The notes under the pieces were generated by a model. It was not told the DNA's origin, did no database searches, and saw nothing but the letters and a program-made list of their open reading frames with translations. From contig NZ_CH724157.1 of NCBI RefSeq assembly GCF_000152625.1, positions 19,994 through 83,993 of the forward strand: a stretch of DNA of 64,000 bases, written 5' to 3'. Of the stretch, positions 52,018 to 61,463 are shown piece after piece (the first letter of the stretch is position 1; each line of letters begins with the position of its first letter). The position numbers and the translations under genes are program-made. The DNA comes from Roseovarius nubinhibens ISM (GTDB lineage Bacteria; Pseudomonadota; Alphaproteobacteria; Rhodobacterales; Rhodobacteraceae).

Positions 52018-54000
52018 ATGACCGCAAGTTTCAAACCCGTCTCTGTCGCTATCGGCGATCTGACAGCTCACCCCGCCAATGTGCGCAGCAACTCGCCAGA
52101 AACCTATGATCCCGAGAACATCGCACATCTGAAAGCCAGCATCGCAGTGCTGGGCCTGCTCCAGCCGCTCCTCGTCCAGAAGCTCGACGGGAAATATGCC
52201 GTGCTCGCCGGTGGCCGTCGCCATGCCGCGCTGAGCGAGCTGGTCGCAGACAATGCCGCCAAGGGGTTCACCGCGAAGACCAAGGTAGACTGCCGCCTTG
52301 TGCCGGAGGACTGTGACGTGACCACGGCGCTGTCGCTCGCCGAGAACATCACCCAGGCGCCGATGAACGCCATCGACGAGTTCGAGGCCTTCGCCCGGAT
52401 GATGGAGATCGATGGCCAGACGCCCGAGACGATCGCCAAGACATTCGGCATCACGGTGGCGGCCGTGAAAGGCCGGTTGCGCTACGGTCTGATCCACCCC
52501 GATATCCGCGCCGCGGCCCGGGCCAAGACGATCACGCTCGACACGATGAAAGCCTTTGCCGAGCACCCTAGTCAGGAGGCGCAACGCGAGGTCTTCGAGG
52601 CGCTCACGAAAGACGGCGGCTATCTGCAAGCCTATACCGTCCGACAGGCGCTCAAGACTCGCGGCGTGCAGGTAAGTGACGATATCGGGGCTTTTGTGCG
52701 TGAAGACTATGAGGCCCGCGGCGGCGCGGTTGCGGCCGATCTGCTGGAAGAGCATTCCGTGCTGGAAGACGCCGCGCTGGTCGAGACCATCCTGCTCGAG
52801 AAGCTTGGGGCCGCCGCCGAAGAGGCCCGTATGAGGCTGGGCTTTGCCTGGGCCGATGCGATGGTCCGCTATGATTACGCGGCCATGGCCGACTATGGCC
52901 GCGTCTATCCCGGCCCGATCGAGCCAGATGAGGCGGCCCAGAAGCGCATCGACGAGATCACCGCCGAGCTTGAGAAACTGCAGCTCGAGATGGAGGATGA
53001 GGGGCTCGAAGACGACGCTTATAATGCGCTCTACGACCGGGTGGACGCTCTGGAAGAGGAAGCCCGCGATCTGCAGGAGGCCTACAGCGCCGAGGACCTC
53101 GCCCGTGCAGGCGTGATTGCGTCTTGGTCGAACGGGCAGATCACGCTCCATGTGGGCCTCGTCCGCCCGGAGGACATCGTGAAAGAAGAGGGCGCGCCCA
53201 GTTCCTCGACCAACACCACCGGAGAGGAGGCCCCCGACGCTGGCGAGATCAGCTACCCGGCCTCGCTGGCCGAGGATCTCAAGACCGAGCGGGCCATGGC
53301 ACTGGGGGCCGCGATGGCGCTGCATCCCGAGGCCACGCTGGATCTGACGCTCTTCAAGCTGGTCAGTGACGTTCTGGCCAGCGGCATGAGTGTCACGCAG
53401 GCGATCAAGATCGATGCCCGCAAGGAATACCGCAGCCATGCCAAGATGGACGAGATCGACGAGACCTCGCTCGAGCAGGTGGCGGCGGCGCATGATGCGC
53501 TCGATTTGTCCTGGCTCGATGACGCCCGCGCGCCCGCCGATCAGTTTGCGGCGTTTCGCGCGCTGAAGGCCGGCGAGAAGGCCAAGCTCGTGGCCTATGC
53601 CACGGCCAGCACCACGCAGTCCTGCTTCGTGCGGGATCCTCGGCGCGACAGCCTGATGCATGCGTTCGAGATCGAGATCATGCCCGATATCCGCGCGCAT
53701 TGGACGCCGAACGCGGCGCTCTTCAACCGCTTCAAGAAGGCCTGGCTCCTGAAGATCCTCGGCGAGGATCTGGGTCTGGCCCAGGAGGCGGTGACGCTGG
53801 CCTCGTCGAGCAAGAAGGAGATCGTCGCCTTTTGTGACAAGCTCTTCGCAGAGCCCTTCGCCACACTCACGGACGCGCAGCGCGCTGCCGTGGCTGCCTG
53901 GTGCCCGCCGATGATGCAGACCGCCGGTGTCGCCTGCGATGAGGCGGAGCCCAGTGAGGCAACCCCGGAGCCTGACAGCGAGGTCGCCCAAGCGGCCTGA
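52018..54000 (+). CDS. ParB-like accessory protein (large plasmid type)
   Basis: 660 residues: ParB/sulfiredoxin domain (about 5-110: HPANVRSN, GLLQPLLVQ, AGGRRHAAL, LAENITQAPMN), an HTH (TPETIAKTFGITVAAVKGRL), then a long acidic, helical C-terminal region with a probable coiled coil (EAAQKRIDEITAELEKLQLEMED). Much larger than partition ParB. Such proteins occur on conjugative plasmids beside ArdC and strawberry-notch genes; the nuclease-fold N-terminus may act on DNA. Distinct from repB. Confidence 0.82.
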   Translation: MTASFKPVSVAIGDLTAHPANVRSNSPETYDPENIAHLKASIAVLGLLQPLLVQKLDGKYAVLAGGRRHAALSELVADNAAKGFTAKTKVDCRLVPEDCDVTTALSLAENITQAPMNAIDEFEAFARMMEIDGQTPETIAKTFGITVAAVKGRLRYGLIHPDIRAAARAKTITLDTMKAFAEHPSQEAQREVFEALTKDGGYLQAYTVRQALKTRGVQVSDDIGAFVREDYEARGGAVAADLLEEHSVLEDAALVETILLEKLGAAAEEARMRLGFAWADAMVRYDYAAMADYGRVYPGPIEPDEAAQKRIDEITAELEKLQLEMEDEGLEDDAYNALYDRVDALEEEARDLQEAYSAEDLARAGVIASWSNGQITLHVGLVRPEDIVKEEGAPSSSTNTTGEEAPDAGEISYPASLAEDLKTERAMALGAAMALHPEATLDLTLFKLVSDVLASGMSVTQAIKIDARKEYRSHAKMDEIDETSLEQVAAAHDALDLSWLDDARAPADQFAAFRALKAGEKAKLVAYATASTTQSCFVRDPRRDSLMHAFEIEIMPDIRAHWTPNAALFNRFKKAWLLKILGEDLGLAQEAVTLASSSKKEIVAFCDKLFAEPFATLTDAQRAAVAAWCPPMMQTAGVACDEAEPSEATPEPDSEVAQAA

Positions 54001-54011
54001 GCCATCACGCG

Positions 54012-54043
54012 ACCCGCGCGTGGGCCATGCCACCCGCGCGGGT
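54012..54043 (+). terminator. GC-rich hairpin after the ParB-like gene
   Basis: ACCCGCGCGTGG and CCACCCGCGCGGGT form a long imperfect stem. No T-run. Confidence 0.45.
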
Positions 54044-54076
54044 TGACCCTCCCACACCCAACAGAAAGACATCCCC

Positions 54077-54670
54077 ATGGCTATTCTCAAGTTCTCTGCC
54101 TCCGCCGTTGCGGCGCAAATCGCACATGCGCGCGCCTGCAAGACCTTCCTGCCCAAATGGAACGGACCCGTGGGCGGTCCCGCCCTGATCCTCATCGTGG
54201 GCAACGGGGTGCATCTGCGCTCGAACGGCATCGATGGCACGACCACCCGCATCGTCACCACCGAGCAGGCCGATCCCTCCTTCGCCTTCGCCGATGGCAT
54301 GAACCCGTTTCGAGACACCGACTGGATGGCGCAGCGCCGCATGGCGTTTCGCGATCTGACCGGCCAGTTCTACACCGACATCCTGGATGACGTGCAGGTG
54401 CTCATCGACCGGGGGCGAGGGGCCATCCGGCTCGCCACCGATGGCCACAGCATCCGCGTCTTCGTGCGCCGGGCCTCGGATTATCTCATCGGCGGGACCT
54501 ACGAAGTGCCCTCGGGCCTCGGCGGCACCTTCCGGGTCATCCTCAAGGATGCCTGCGACACCTTCGCGATCGTGCAGAACTGCGGCAATTGCGAGGATTT
54601 CGACGCGATGCAGCCCTACCGCGTGCCGCTCGATGCGCTGATGGAAATCGATGACCGGAGGGCGGCGTGA
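54077..54670 (+). CDS. Hypothetical accessory protein
   Basis: 197 residues, soluble; contains PALILIVGNGVHLRSN and VLIDRGRGAIRLATDGHSIRVFVRRAS. No recognised domain. Leader ends CATCCCCATG. It overlaps the next gene, so they are co-translated. Confidence 0.6.
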   Translation: MAILKFSASAVAAQIAHARACKTFLPKWNGPVGGPALILIVGNGVHLRSNGIDGTTTRIVTTEQADPSFAFADGMNPFRDTDWMAQRRMAFRDLTGQFYTDILDDVQVLIDRGRGAIRLATDGHSIRVFVRRASDYLIGGTYEVPSGLGGTFRVILKDACDTFAIVQNCGNCEDFDAMQPYRVPLDALMEIDDRRAA

Positions 54671-55323
54671 TGGGTTGGCTCTTCTATACCGATCGTCGCG
54701 TCCAGACCTACGCGGATGAGAAAGCGGAGATCACCCGGCTCTGCACCTTTCATGGCGACACGCGCAAAACCGAACTGGTCAAGGCCTGCAAGGTCGGCTC
54801 CACCTGGTATGCGGCGGCAAGGGTCACAAGTATCGATGGCTCGCCGGTCGAGGACACGACCTATGTGACCGATGCGGATGGCTCCATCTCTTTCGGGGCT
54901 GTCTTCCTCACCCGATACGATGACGGCTGCTGGGGCTACAAGGACATGGAGGAAAGCGCTGGCCCGAACGAGTCTCGTGCTCCCCTTGGGCTGTTTGAGC
55001 TCCTCTCGGACCTGAAAGACCCGGACAGCTACGCCCAGGACTGGCGCCAGCGCTGCCGGGACTGGGCTTCGATCCCTGACTACGAGGAAGGCGACAAGAT
55101 CAGGCTCGCAGCACCCGTGACGCTCACCGATGGCAGCACCTGCCAGATCGTCACCGCGACGCACTACAGGCGTGGGCGGCAAAAACGCCGCTGCTACCGC
55201 ATCGAGGAAACCGGTTGGCTCGTACGCCTGTCGAAGGCCTCGCTTGCGGGCTCGGAGCTGCTCAGCTCCGCAAAAGGTGCTGCCAGCCCGGTGCTGGCGG
55301 AGTATCTCGCGGGGCGAGAATAG
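54670..55323 (+). CDS. DUF6927-like accessory protein
   Basis: 217 residues with a DGCWGYKDMEESAGP block that I associate with DUF6927 plasmid proteins. GTG 54667 or ATG 54670 are both possible. Function unknown. Confidence 0.62.
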   Translation: MGWLFYTDRRVQTYADEKAEITRLCTFHGDTRKTELVKACKVGSTWYAAARVTSIDGSPVEDTTYVTDADGSISFGAVFLTRYDDGCWGYKDMEESAGPNESRAPLGLFELLSDLKDPDSYAQDWRQRCRDWASIPDYEEGDKIRLAAPVTLTDGSTCQIVTATHYRRGRQKRRCYRIEETGWLVRLSKASLAGSELLSSAKGAASPVLAEYLAGRE

Positions 55324-55380
55324 GTGCTGCGCTGGACAGCTCATCGACCAGCCCGGCGACAGCAGATCCTGCGGCTTATC

Positions 55381-55409
55381 TTGACAGGACAATGCAAATG
55401 CATTACCTA
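55381..55409 (+). promoter_or_regulatory. Promoter with embedded palindrome for the PrlF/YhaV pair
   Basis: -35 TTGACA (55381-55386), a 17-bp spacer, -10 TACCTA (55404-55409). The perfect palindrome AATGCAAATGCATT (55391-55404) lies in the spacer, an ideal place for repression by the antitoxin-toxin complex. Confidence 0.7.
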
Positions 55410-55448
55410 TCACGGGCAGCAAAGCCCCTTTTCTTTCAGGACACTGCC

Positions 55449-55775
55449 ATGACAGCGCTCGCAGAAGACGTCTCGAAACTCACGGACCGGTATCAGACGA
55501 CCGTGCCGGCGGGTGTGCGCAAACAGCTAAAGCTGGGTAAGGGCGACCAGATTCGTTACTGTACCGAGCCGAGTGGCAGGGTCTATATCGAGCCCGTGCG
55601 CAGCGACGAGGACGATCCCGCGCTCGGCGCCTTTCTCGATTTTGTCGAGGCCGATATCAAGGCGCATCCGGATCGCATTCGGGCGTTCGATGGGGCTTTG
55701 CATGGCCGTCTTGCAGCACTTGTCGGAGACGTTGACGTCGATCTCGATGCGCCGCTATCGCCCGAGGATGAATGA
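55449..55775 (+). CDS. prlF: PrlF-type antitoxin (AbrB fold)
   Basis: 108 residues: DNA-binding hairpin (KLTDRYQTTVPAGVRKQLKLGKGDQIRY) and an acidic toxin-binding tail (PALGAFLDFVEADI). ATG 55449 starts it. Its stop overlaps the toxin start by ATGA. Confidence 0.85.
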   Translation: MTALAEDVSKLTDRYQTTVPAGVRKQLKLGKGDQIRYCTEPSGRVYIEPVRSDEDDPALGAFLDFVEADIKAHPDRIRAFDGALHGRLAALVGDVDVDLDAPLSPEDE

Positions 55776-56290
55776 GCGGCGATAGCGTGCCCGCAGGGGC
55801 GCCCCTTGTCGTAAACGGATGGTCGATTTATGCGCATCCGCTCTTTCTGGACCAGCTCGAAGGGCTGATTGAAGAGGTCGAGGCGCGTAAAGCACGTGAT
55901 CCTAAGACCTGGCGCAAGAAAAATTCCACGAAACGGCTGGCCGCCATCTTCAAGCTGGTCACCGAGGCCATACCGGCAGATCCGGGTGCCGCCGCCTTCC
56001 GGCAAGGCGGCACGCTCGGGGATCACCGCAAGCACTGGTTCCGGGCGAAATTCTTCCAGCAGTATCGGTTGTTCTACCGGTTCAACAGCGATGCGAAGGT
56101 CATCGTGGTGGCCTGGGTGAACGACGACAAGACTCTGCGCGCCTATGGTAGCAAGACGGATGCCTATGCGACCTTCAAAGGGATGCTGGAAGATGGCAAC
56201 CCACCTGACAATTTCGACGCGCTCTTGAAAGAAGCTGCGGTGGCGGACAAGCGGTTCGAGGCGTCCCTGGACGCGGTACCTGATCGGTGA
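55772..56290 (+). CDS. yhaV: YhaV-type ribonuclease toxin
   Basis: 172 residues with the YhaV core (NGWSIYAHPLFLDQL, DHRKHWFRAKFFQQYRLFYRF, VVAWVNDDKTLRAYG). YhaV is a RelE-fold mRNA endonuclease. Paired with PrlF. Confidence 0.87.
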   Translation: MSGDSVPAGAPLVVNGWSIYAHPLFLDQLEGLIEEVEARKARDPKTWRKKNSTKRLAAIFKLVTEAIPADPGAAAFRQGGTLGDHRKHWFRAKFFQQYRLFYRFNSDAKVIVVAWVNDDKTLRAYGSKTDAYATFKGMLEDGNPPDNFDALLKEAAVADKRFEASLDAVPDR

Positions 56291-56437
56291 GTGGCCCGGA
56301 TAGCTGTGAACCTTACGGCCTTCCCGTTTACGGCACGACTGTGGGTGAAGTAGCATCGACCCATAGCATAGTCGGAGAAAGCGCAATGGACCCAACGGGT
56401 AAGGAACAGCCGCACCTCGGTCTCGAGGAGCATTTCC

Positions 56438-56590
56438 GTGGCGGCTGATGTCAATTCGTATGACGCGTGGTTTCGCGCGCAGGTGCAGGCCGCGCTTGAG
56501 GATGCACGCGGTGGAACTTCACAGGTTCAGGTAATGCAGGCCGCGCAGGCTTTGATTGATGCGAAGCGGCAGGTCGAACCCAAGTCCTGA
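56438..56590 (+). CDS. Small antitoxin-like protein
   Basis: A 50-residue ORF from GTG 56438 with GAGGAG upstream: starts VAADVNSYDAWFRAQVQAA, contains QVMQAAQALIDAKRQ. The YDAWFRAQV block resembles short RelB/ParD-type antitoxins, but no toxin gene is adjacent. Confidence 0.5.
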   Translation: MAADVNSYDAWFRAQVQAALEDARGGTSQVQVMQAAQALIDAKRQVEPKS

Positions 56591-56631
56591 CCAAGTCTTG
56601 GAGGTCAGCGCGGTCTGATCCCGTCACCCTG

Positions 56632-56652
56632 AAAAGCGAAAGCGGGCTTTTT
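56632..56652 (+). terminator. Hairpin with T-run before the helicase gene
   Basis: AAAAGC, an 8-base loop, GCTTTT then T and G. Contains the AAAGCGGGCTTT motif seen at three other gene borders. Confidence 0.5.
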
Positions 56653-56691
56653 GTCCTTTGGAACTCAGACCCTGATCCAAAGGAACTCCCC

Positions 56692-59600
56692 ATGACCCAG
56701 CCCAAACCGGCAAACCCGGCTCTCTCAATCTCCCACCCTGACCTCACCTCTGCCCTCGCGCAAATCGGCGCGGAGATCGTCGACCAACCCCTGCGCAGCT
56801 CAGCGCTCGCGCGCATTATGCGCGAGACGTTCAACGGCAGTGATGCCAGCGGCGCGTGGAGCTGGCGGATGGCTTACGACCTGATGCAGGCCGCGGCCAT
56901 CCAGGTGCTGCTGCGTGGGGGCAACGCAGCCGGTGATATCGCTACCGCAAAGCTCGTGGCCTCACGGCTGCTGACGGAAACGCGGCGGTCAGAGCAGCAA
57001 ATCCGGCTGCAGCAGTTTTCCACGCCACTGCCGTTTGCGGCCCTGACGGTGCGCGCTGCAGCGATCCGCAAGGGCGAGACCGTGCTGGAGCCCTCGGCGG
57101 GCACCGGCGCTCTCGCTGCGTTCGCGGCGCGGGCTGGTGCCACACTTCTGCTCAACGAGATCGATCCCTTTCGCCAGAGCCTCCTGCGCGCGGTCTACGG
57201 CGGCGAGGTGACGGGTCATGACGGGGAGCATATCGACGATCTGCTGCACACGCCGGTTCTGCCCGACGTCGTCGTGATGAACCCACCCTTCGCCTCCTCG
57301 GTCGATCGCTCGCGAGACAAGCACATCGCTGCCAAACATCTCATTGCGGCCGCGAAGCGCCTGGCAGCCGGTGGGCGGCTGGTGGCGATCATGCCGCCGG
57401 GTTTCAGCCCGGAGCGTGATGCCGCGCATTGGTCCCGCGCCTGTGGAATCCTGACGCTGCGACTTTCGCTGACGATGCGGGGACAGGTCTATCGCAAGCT
57501 CGGCACCTCGGTCGAAACCCAGCTGATGGTCTTTGACAAGGTGCAGGACGACGGCGAACTCATCCGCGCCGCGGTTCAAGATCTGGAGGAAGCCCTTCCT
57601 TTTGTCGACACCGTGGCCGCAAACCGGCCAGAGACGCGCCCCGCCCAACGGGCGGCGACAAACCCTCATGCGAGATCGGTCGGTCCAGTACCTGTTACAC
57701 GCAAGCGCCCAGTTGCCAGAGTTGCTGCGTCCAACGCTCAGACCAACGCCGCCATACCGCTCACTTTCACAAGCCTTGAGGCCCCGCGCGACAACACACC
57801 CGTCTCGGACATTTATGCGCGCTACCGCCCGCAGCGGATCGAGATCGCTGGCGCGCAGGAACATCCAACGCCGTTGGTCGAGAGCATCGCCATGGCCTCT
57901 GTGGCCCCGCCGGCGCCCTCAGGCACGGCCAATGCGGAATTGCGCCTGCCCGCCAGGCTGATCGAGGGGGGACATCTCTCCGAGGCGCAGCTGGAAACCA
58001 TCATCATGGCGCATGACGCCCATGGGCGCGACCTGCCCGGTCGGTTTACCATCGATGACGACCAGACCAAGCTGACGCGCGTCGATGATGACCCGGATGC
58101 ACGGGCCTATCGCCTTGGTTACTTTCTCGGCGACGGCACCGGTTGCGGCAAGGGACGCGAATGCGCAGGGCTCATCCTTGTCAACTGGCTTTCCGGGCGC
58201 AGGAAGGCGATCTGGGTCTCCAAATCCGCCACGCTCATCGAGGACGCCATCCGCGACTGGACCGATCTCGGCGGCTCGCCAGCCGACATCCAGCCGCTCT
58301 CCAAATGGAAACCGGACCAGCCCGTCCCTATGGGTGACGGTATTCTCTTCGTCACCTACGCCACGCTGCGGTCCGCGGGCAAATGCGGCACCACGCGACT
58401 GAGCCAGATCCTCGACTGGATGGGCGAAGAGTTCGAAGGCGTGCTGGCCTTTGATGAGGCCCATGCCATGCAGAACGCGGCCGGGTCCGAGCAGGGCAGG
58501 GGGGTCAAACCCTCGCAGCAGGGACTTGCTGGCCTGCGGCTGCAACTGGCAGCACCCCGCGCTCGCGTCTTCTACATCTCGGCCACGGGTGCCACGAGCG
58601 TGCACAACCTGGCCTATGCCGCGCGGCTGGGGCTCTGGGGGCAGGGCCCCGAATACCCCTTCCCAAGCCGCGAGAGCTTCGTTTCTGCGATGGAAGCCGG
58701 CGGTGTCGCCGCCATGGAGGTGGTGGCCCGCGATCTCAAGACGCTCGGGCTCTACACGGCCCGCGCCCTCAGCTTCGACGGCGTGGAGTATGACGTGCTC
58801 GAACACGCGCTCACCCCGGCCCAGATCAAGATCTACGATGCATACGCGGGTGCGTTTCGGACGATCCACCACAATCTCGAAGCCGCGCTGACGGCGACCG
58901 GCGTCAACGACGCCTCGGGCGAGACCAATGCCTCGGCCGCACGCGCCTCGGCCAAGTCCCGCTTCGAGAGCACGAAGCAGCGCTTCTTCAACCATCTCCT
59001 GATGGGCATGAAAGCCCCGACCATCATCCGCGCCATCGAGCATGACCTCGCGGCGGGCAACGCCTGCGTCATCCAGGTGGTCTCGACGGGCGAGAGCCTG
59101 TTGAAACGCCGGCTTGAGACGATGGATTCCGACGACGAGCTCGTCGAGGGCGCCCTGACGCCGCGCGACTATGTTCTGGGCTACCTCGAACAGGCCTTCC
59201 CGATCCACGCGCAAAAGCTGGTCGAGATCGACGGCAATATGGTGGCGGAACCTTTACGGGATGAGACCGGCGCGCTCGTCGTCTCGCGCGAGGCGCTCGC
59301 CCTGCGCGATGCGGCCATGATGGAGTTGATGACGCTCGCCCCGATCCCTTCGGCGCTCGATCAGATCCTCTGGGCCTTTGGTGACGACGCCGTGGCAGAA
59401 GTCACTGGGCGGTCCATCCGGCCCCTCAAGGCCGTGGATGGTCATCTCTTCATCGAAAAGCGCGTCGCCAGCAGCAATTCATCCGAAACCCAAGCCTTCA
59501 TGGACGGTGAGAAGGATATCCTTATCTTCTCCGATGCGGGCGGTACGGGCCGGTCCTATCATGCGGCGCAAACGGCGAAGAACCAGAAACGGCGGCGGCA

Positions 59601-60954
59601 CTACCTGCTGGAGCCCGGCTGGCGCGCCGATGCGGCCATCCAGGGGCTCGGCCGCACGCATCGCTCTGCCCAGGTCAGCGCGCCTTTCTTCCGGGTCTGC
59701 ACCTCGGATGTGCATGGCGAAAAGCGTTTCACCTCGACTATAGCCAAGCGCCTCGACCAGTTGGGGGCCTTGACCAAGGGTCAGCGCGAGACCGGCTCGC
59801 AGGGCATGTTCCGCGAGGAGGACAATCTCGAAAGCCCGATCGCACGGGCCGCGCTGCGTGGGTATTTCGCCGATCTTGCCGCCGGGCGCGCCGAGGCGAT
59901 GAGCTACGAGAGCTTCACCGACTGGACGGCCCTGCGGCTGATCGACAAGGACGGGGTGCTCCTTGAGGAGCTTCCCCCGATCCAGCGGTTTCTGAATCGG
60001 GTGCTTGCCCTTCCCATCCACATGCAGAACGCGCTCTTTGCCGAGTTCATGAGGCGGATTGCCGATCAGTCTGAGCGGGCGCGCGCGGCGGGCACGCAAG
60101 ATCTCGGCGTCGAAACCCTGCGCGGCGAAAAGATCGAGCAGGTCTCCACAGAGGATCTCTGGACCTGCCCGAAATCCGGCGCGGTGACGCGGATCATCGG
60201 ACTTGAGGTGACGGACCCAGTGCATGTCCTTGACGCCGAAGAGGCCATATCGCGCAATCCGGACAAGCTGCCGATGGTGAATCGCGCCTCCGGTCGCGCG
60301 GCGCTCATCTCGGCGCGGCCCATGCAGATGTATGACGAGGACATGGTCACGCTGATGCGCAAGGCGGTGCGGCCTAACGGGTCGAGCTATCTGGAGGAGA
60401 CGCGGTTTGAGTCCTCGACTTGGGAAGAGATCGACAGGCCTGAGTTTGCGCGGCTCTGGGGTGAAGAGGCTGCTGCCCTTCCCAAAACCACCACGACCAA
60501 GCTCTACCTGCTGACCGGGCTGCTGTTGCCAATCTGGAAGGACATACCGACCACCAATGAGCGCATTTACCGCGTCACGCCCGACGGGGCGACCGCGATG
60601 ATCGGGCGCACGCTGAGCGAAGAAGGGGCAGCGGCCCTCCGCGCACGCTTCCTCGTCTCCAACCCGCAAACGCCGCAGGAGATGTTGACCGCCGCGCTCG
60701 GCACCACAGCGGCGGTCGATCTCGGCCGGGGTCTCACCCTGACCCGTCGCCGTGTCGCAGGCGAGATGCGTCTCGAGCTTGGCGGTGCGGATCGGGGCAT
60801 GATCGACAGCCTCAAGGCCCTCGGCTGCTTCACAGAGATCATTGCCTTCCAGTTGCGGGTGTTCCTGCCGCATGGGGACGGGATCGACACGGGCAGCATT
60901 CTGGCCCGGATCGTGGGGCAGGGGCCTGCTATCACGGCAGAACAAGCCGCCTGA
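56692..60954 (+). CDS. Strawberry-notch helicase fused to an N6-type DNA methyltransferase-like domain
   Basis: 1420 residues. The N-terminal part (about 100-300) has a SAM-binding block (LEPSAGTGALAAFAA) and the NPPF motif (197-200) of adenine methyltransferases. About 410-1250 is the strawberry-notch module: LGDGTGCGKGRECAG (Walker-A-like, about 483-489), DEAH (588-591) and a helicase-C part (GLGRTHRSAQ). RBS AAAGGA; start CCCCATG. Probably acts on plasmid DNA during transfer or establishment; known members are uncharacterised. Confidence 0.85.
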   Translation: MTQPKPANPALSISHPDLTSALAQIGAEIVDQPLRSSALARIMRETFNGSDASGAWSWRMAYDLMQAAAIQVLLRGGNAAGDIATAKLVASRLLTETRRSEQQIRLQQFSTPLPFAALTVRAAAIRKGETVLEPSAGTGALAAFAARAGATLLLNEIDPFRQSLLRAVYGGEVTGHDGEHIDDLLHTPVLPDVVVMNPPFASSVDRSRDKHIAAKHLIAAAKRLAAGGRLVAIMPPGFSPERDAAHWSRACGILTLRLSLTMRGQVYRKLGTSVETQLMVFDKVQDDGELIRAAVQDLEEALPFVDTVAANRPETRPAQRAATNPHARSVGPVPVTRKRPVARVAASNAQTNAAIPLTFTSLEAPRDNTPVSDIYARYRPQRIEIAGAQEHPTPLVESIAMASVAPPAPSGTANAELRLPARLIEGGHLSEAQLETIIMAHDAHGRDLPGRFTIDDDQTKLTRVDDDPDARAYRLGYFLGDGTGCGKGRECAGLILVNWLSGRRKAIWVSKSATLIEDAIRDWTDLGGSPADIQPLSKWKPDQPVPMGDGILFVTYATLRSAGKCGTTRLSQILDWMGEEFEGVLAFDEAHAMQNAAGSEQGRGVKPSQQGLAGLRLQLAAPRARVFYISATGATSVHNLAYAARLGLWGQGPEYPFPSRESFVSAMEAGGVAAMEVVARDLKTLGLYTARALSFDGVEYDVLEHALTPAQIKIYDAYAGAFRTIHHNLEAALTATGVNDASGETNASAARASAKSRFESTKQRFFNHLLMGMKAPTIIRAIEHDLAAGNACVIQVVSTGESLLKRRLETMDSDDELVEGALTPRDYVLGYLEQAFPIHAQKLVEIDGNMVAEPLRDETGALVVSREALALRDAAMMELMTLAPIPSALDQILWAFGDDAVAEVTGRSIRPLKAVDGHLFIEKRVASSNSSETQAFMDGEKDILIFSDAGGTGRSYHAAQTAKNQKRRRHYLLEPGWRADAAIQGLGRTHRSAQVSAPFFRVCTSDVHGEKRFTSTIAKRLDQLGALTKGQRETGSQGMFREEDNLESPIARAALRGYFADLAAGRAEAMSYESFTDWTALRLIDKDGVLLEELPPIQRFLNRVLALPIHMQNALFAEFMRRIADQSERARAAGTQDLGVETLRGEKIEQVSTEDLWTCPKSGAVTRIIGLEVTDPVHVLDAEEAISRNPDKLPMVNRASGRAALISARPMQMYDEDMVTLMRKAVRPNGSSYLEETRFESSTWEEIDRPEFARLWGEEAAALPKTTTTKLYLLTGLLLPIWKDIPTTNERIYRVTPDGATAMIGRTLSEEGAAALRARFLVSNPQTPQEMLTAALGTTAAVDLGRGLTLTRRRVAGEMRLELGGADRGMIDSLKALGCFTEIIAFQLRVFLPHGDGIDTGSILARIVGQGPAITAEQAA

Positions 60955-61075
60955 AAAGTCAAAGCGGGCTTTGGGTCGGGCGTCGCGGATCGGGGTTTGG
61001 CCGGTCTGCGCTTTCCGGGCGCGCGCTGACCAATGCGACGCCTGGCCCCCTAACTTCTGACAAGAGGACAGACCC

Positions 61076-61462
61076 ATGACCAATCCCCAGATCGACTATG
61101 CCGCAATGGCGGCTCAGTGGCGCGCCGAGCGCGAAACCACCCTGAAAGCAACCCGAACGGAGCTGCTTGCGCAATTGCGTGCGCTTGGCATCAACGAGGT
61201 TACTGCCGAATACGAAGGCTATGGCGATTCTGGCAATGTCGAGGATGTGACGGTGCAGCCCGCGGAGGTCAAACTGTCGGAGGCGCTTGCGACAGAGGTC
61301 GGTGATTTCGCCTGGTCGCTCGCCTATCACCATCACCCGGGGTTCGAGAACAACGAGGGCGGCTACGGCACGATGACCTGGGACATTGCAGCAGACAGCA
61401 TCACCCTCGATCACGCCGACCGCTATGTCGAATGCTCGCACAGCTATGACGAGGGGCTTTGA
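61076..61462 (+). CDS. DUF6878 family protein
   Basis: 128 residues; MAAQWRAERETTL, EYEGYGDSGNVED, ALATEVGDFAWSLAYHHHPGFENNEGG and a GTMTWDIA block match DUF6878. Function unknown. Stop is 1 bp before the next start. Confidence 0.75.
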   Translation: MTNPQIDYAAMAAQWRAERETTLKATRTELLAQLRALGINEVTAEYEGYGDSGNVEDVTVQPAEVKLSEALATEVGDFAWSLAYHHHPGFENNEGGYGTMTWDIAADSITLDHADRYVECSHSYDEGL

Positions 61463-61463
61463 G

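Noticed and set aside
51919..54342. 807-codon ORF antisense to the ParB-like gene
   Set aside because: Long only because of GC-rich codon bias; the sense strand has clear ParB domains, RBS and neighbours.
59479..61083. 534-codon ORF antisense to the helicase gene
   Set aside because: Antisense shadow; helicase motifs are on the plus strand.
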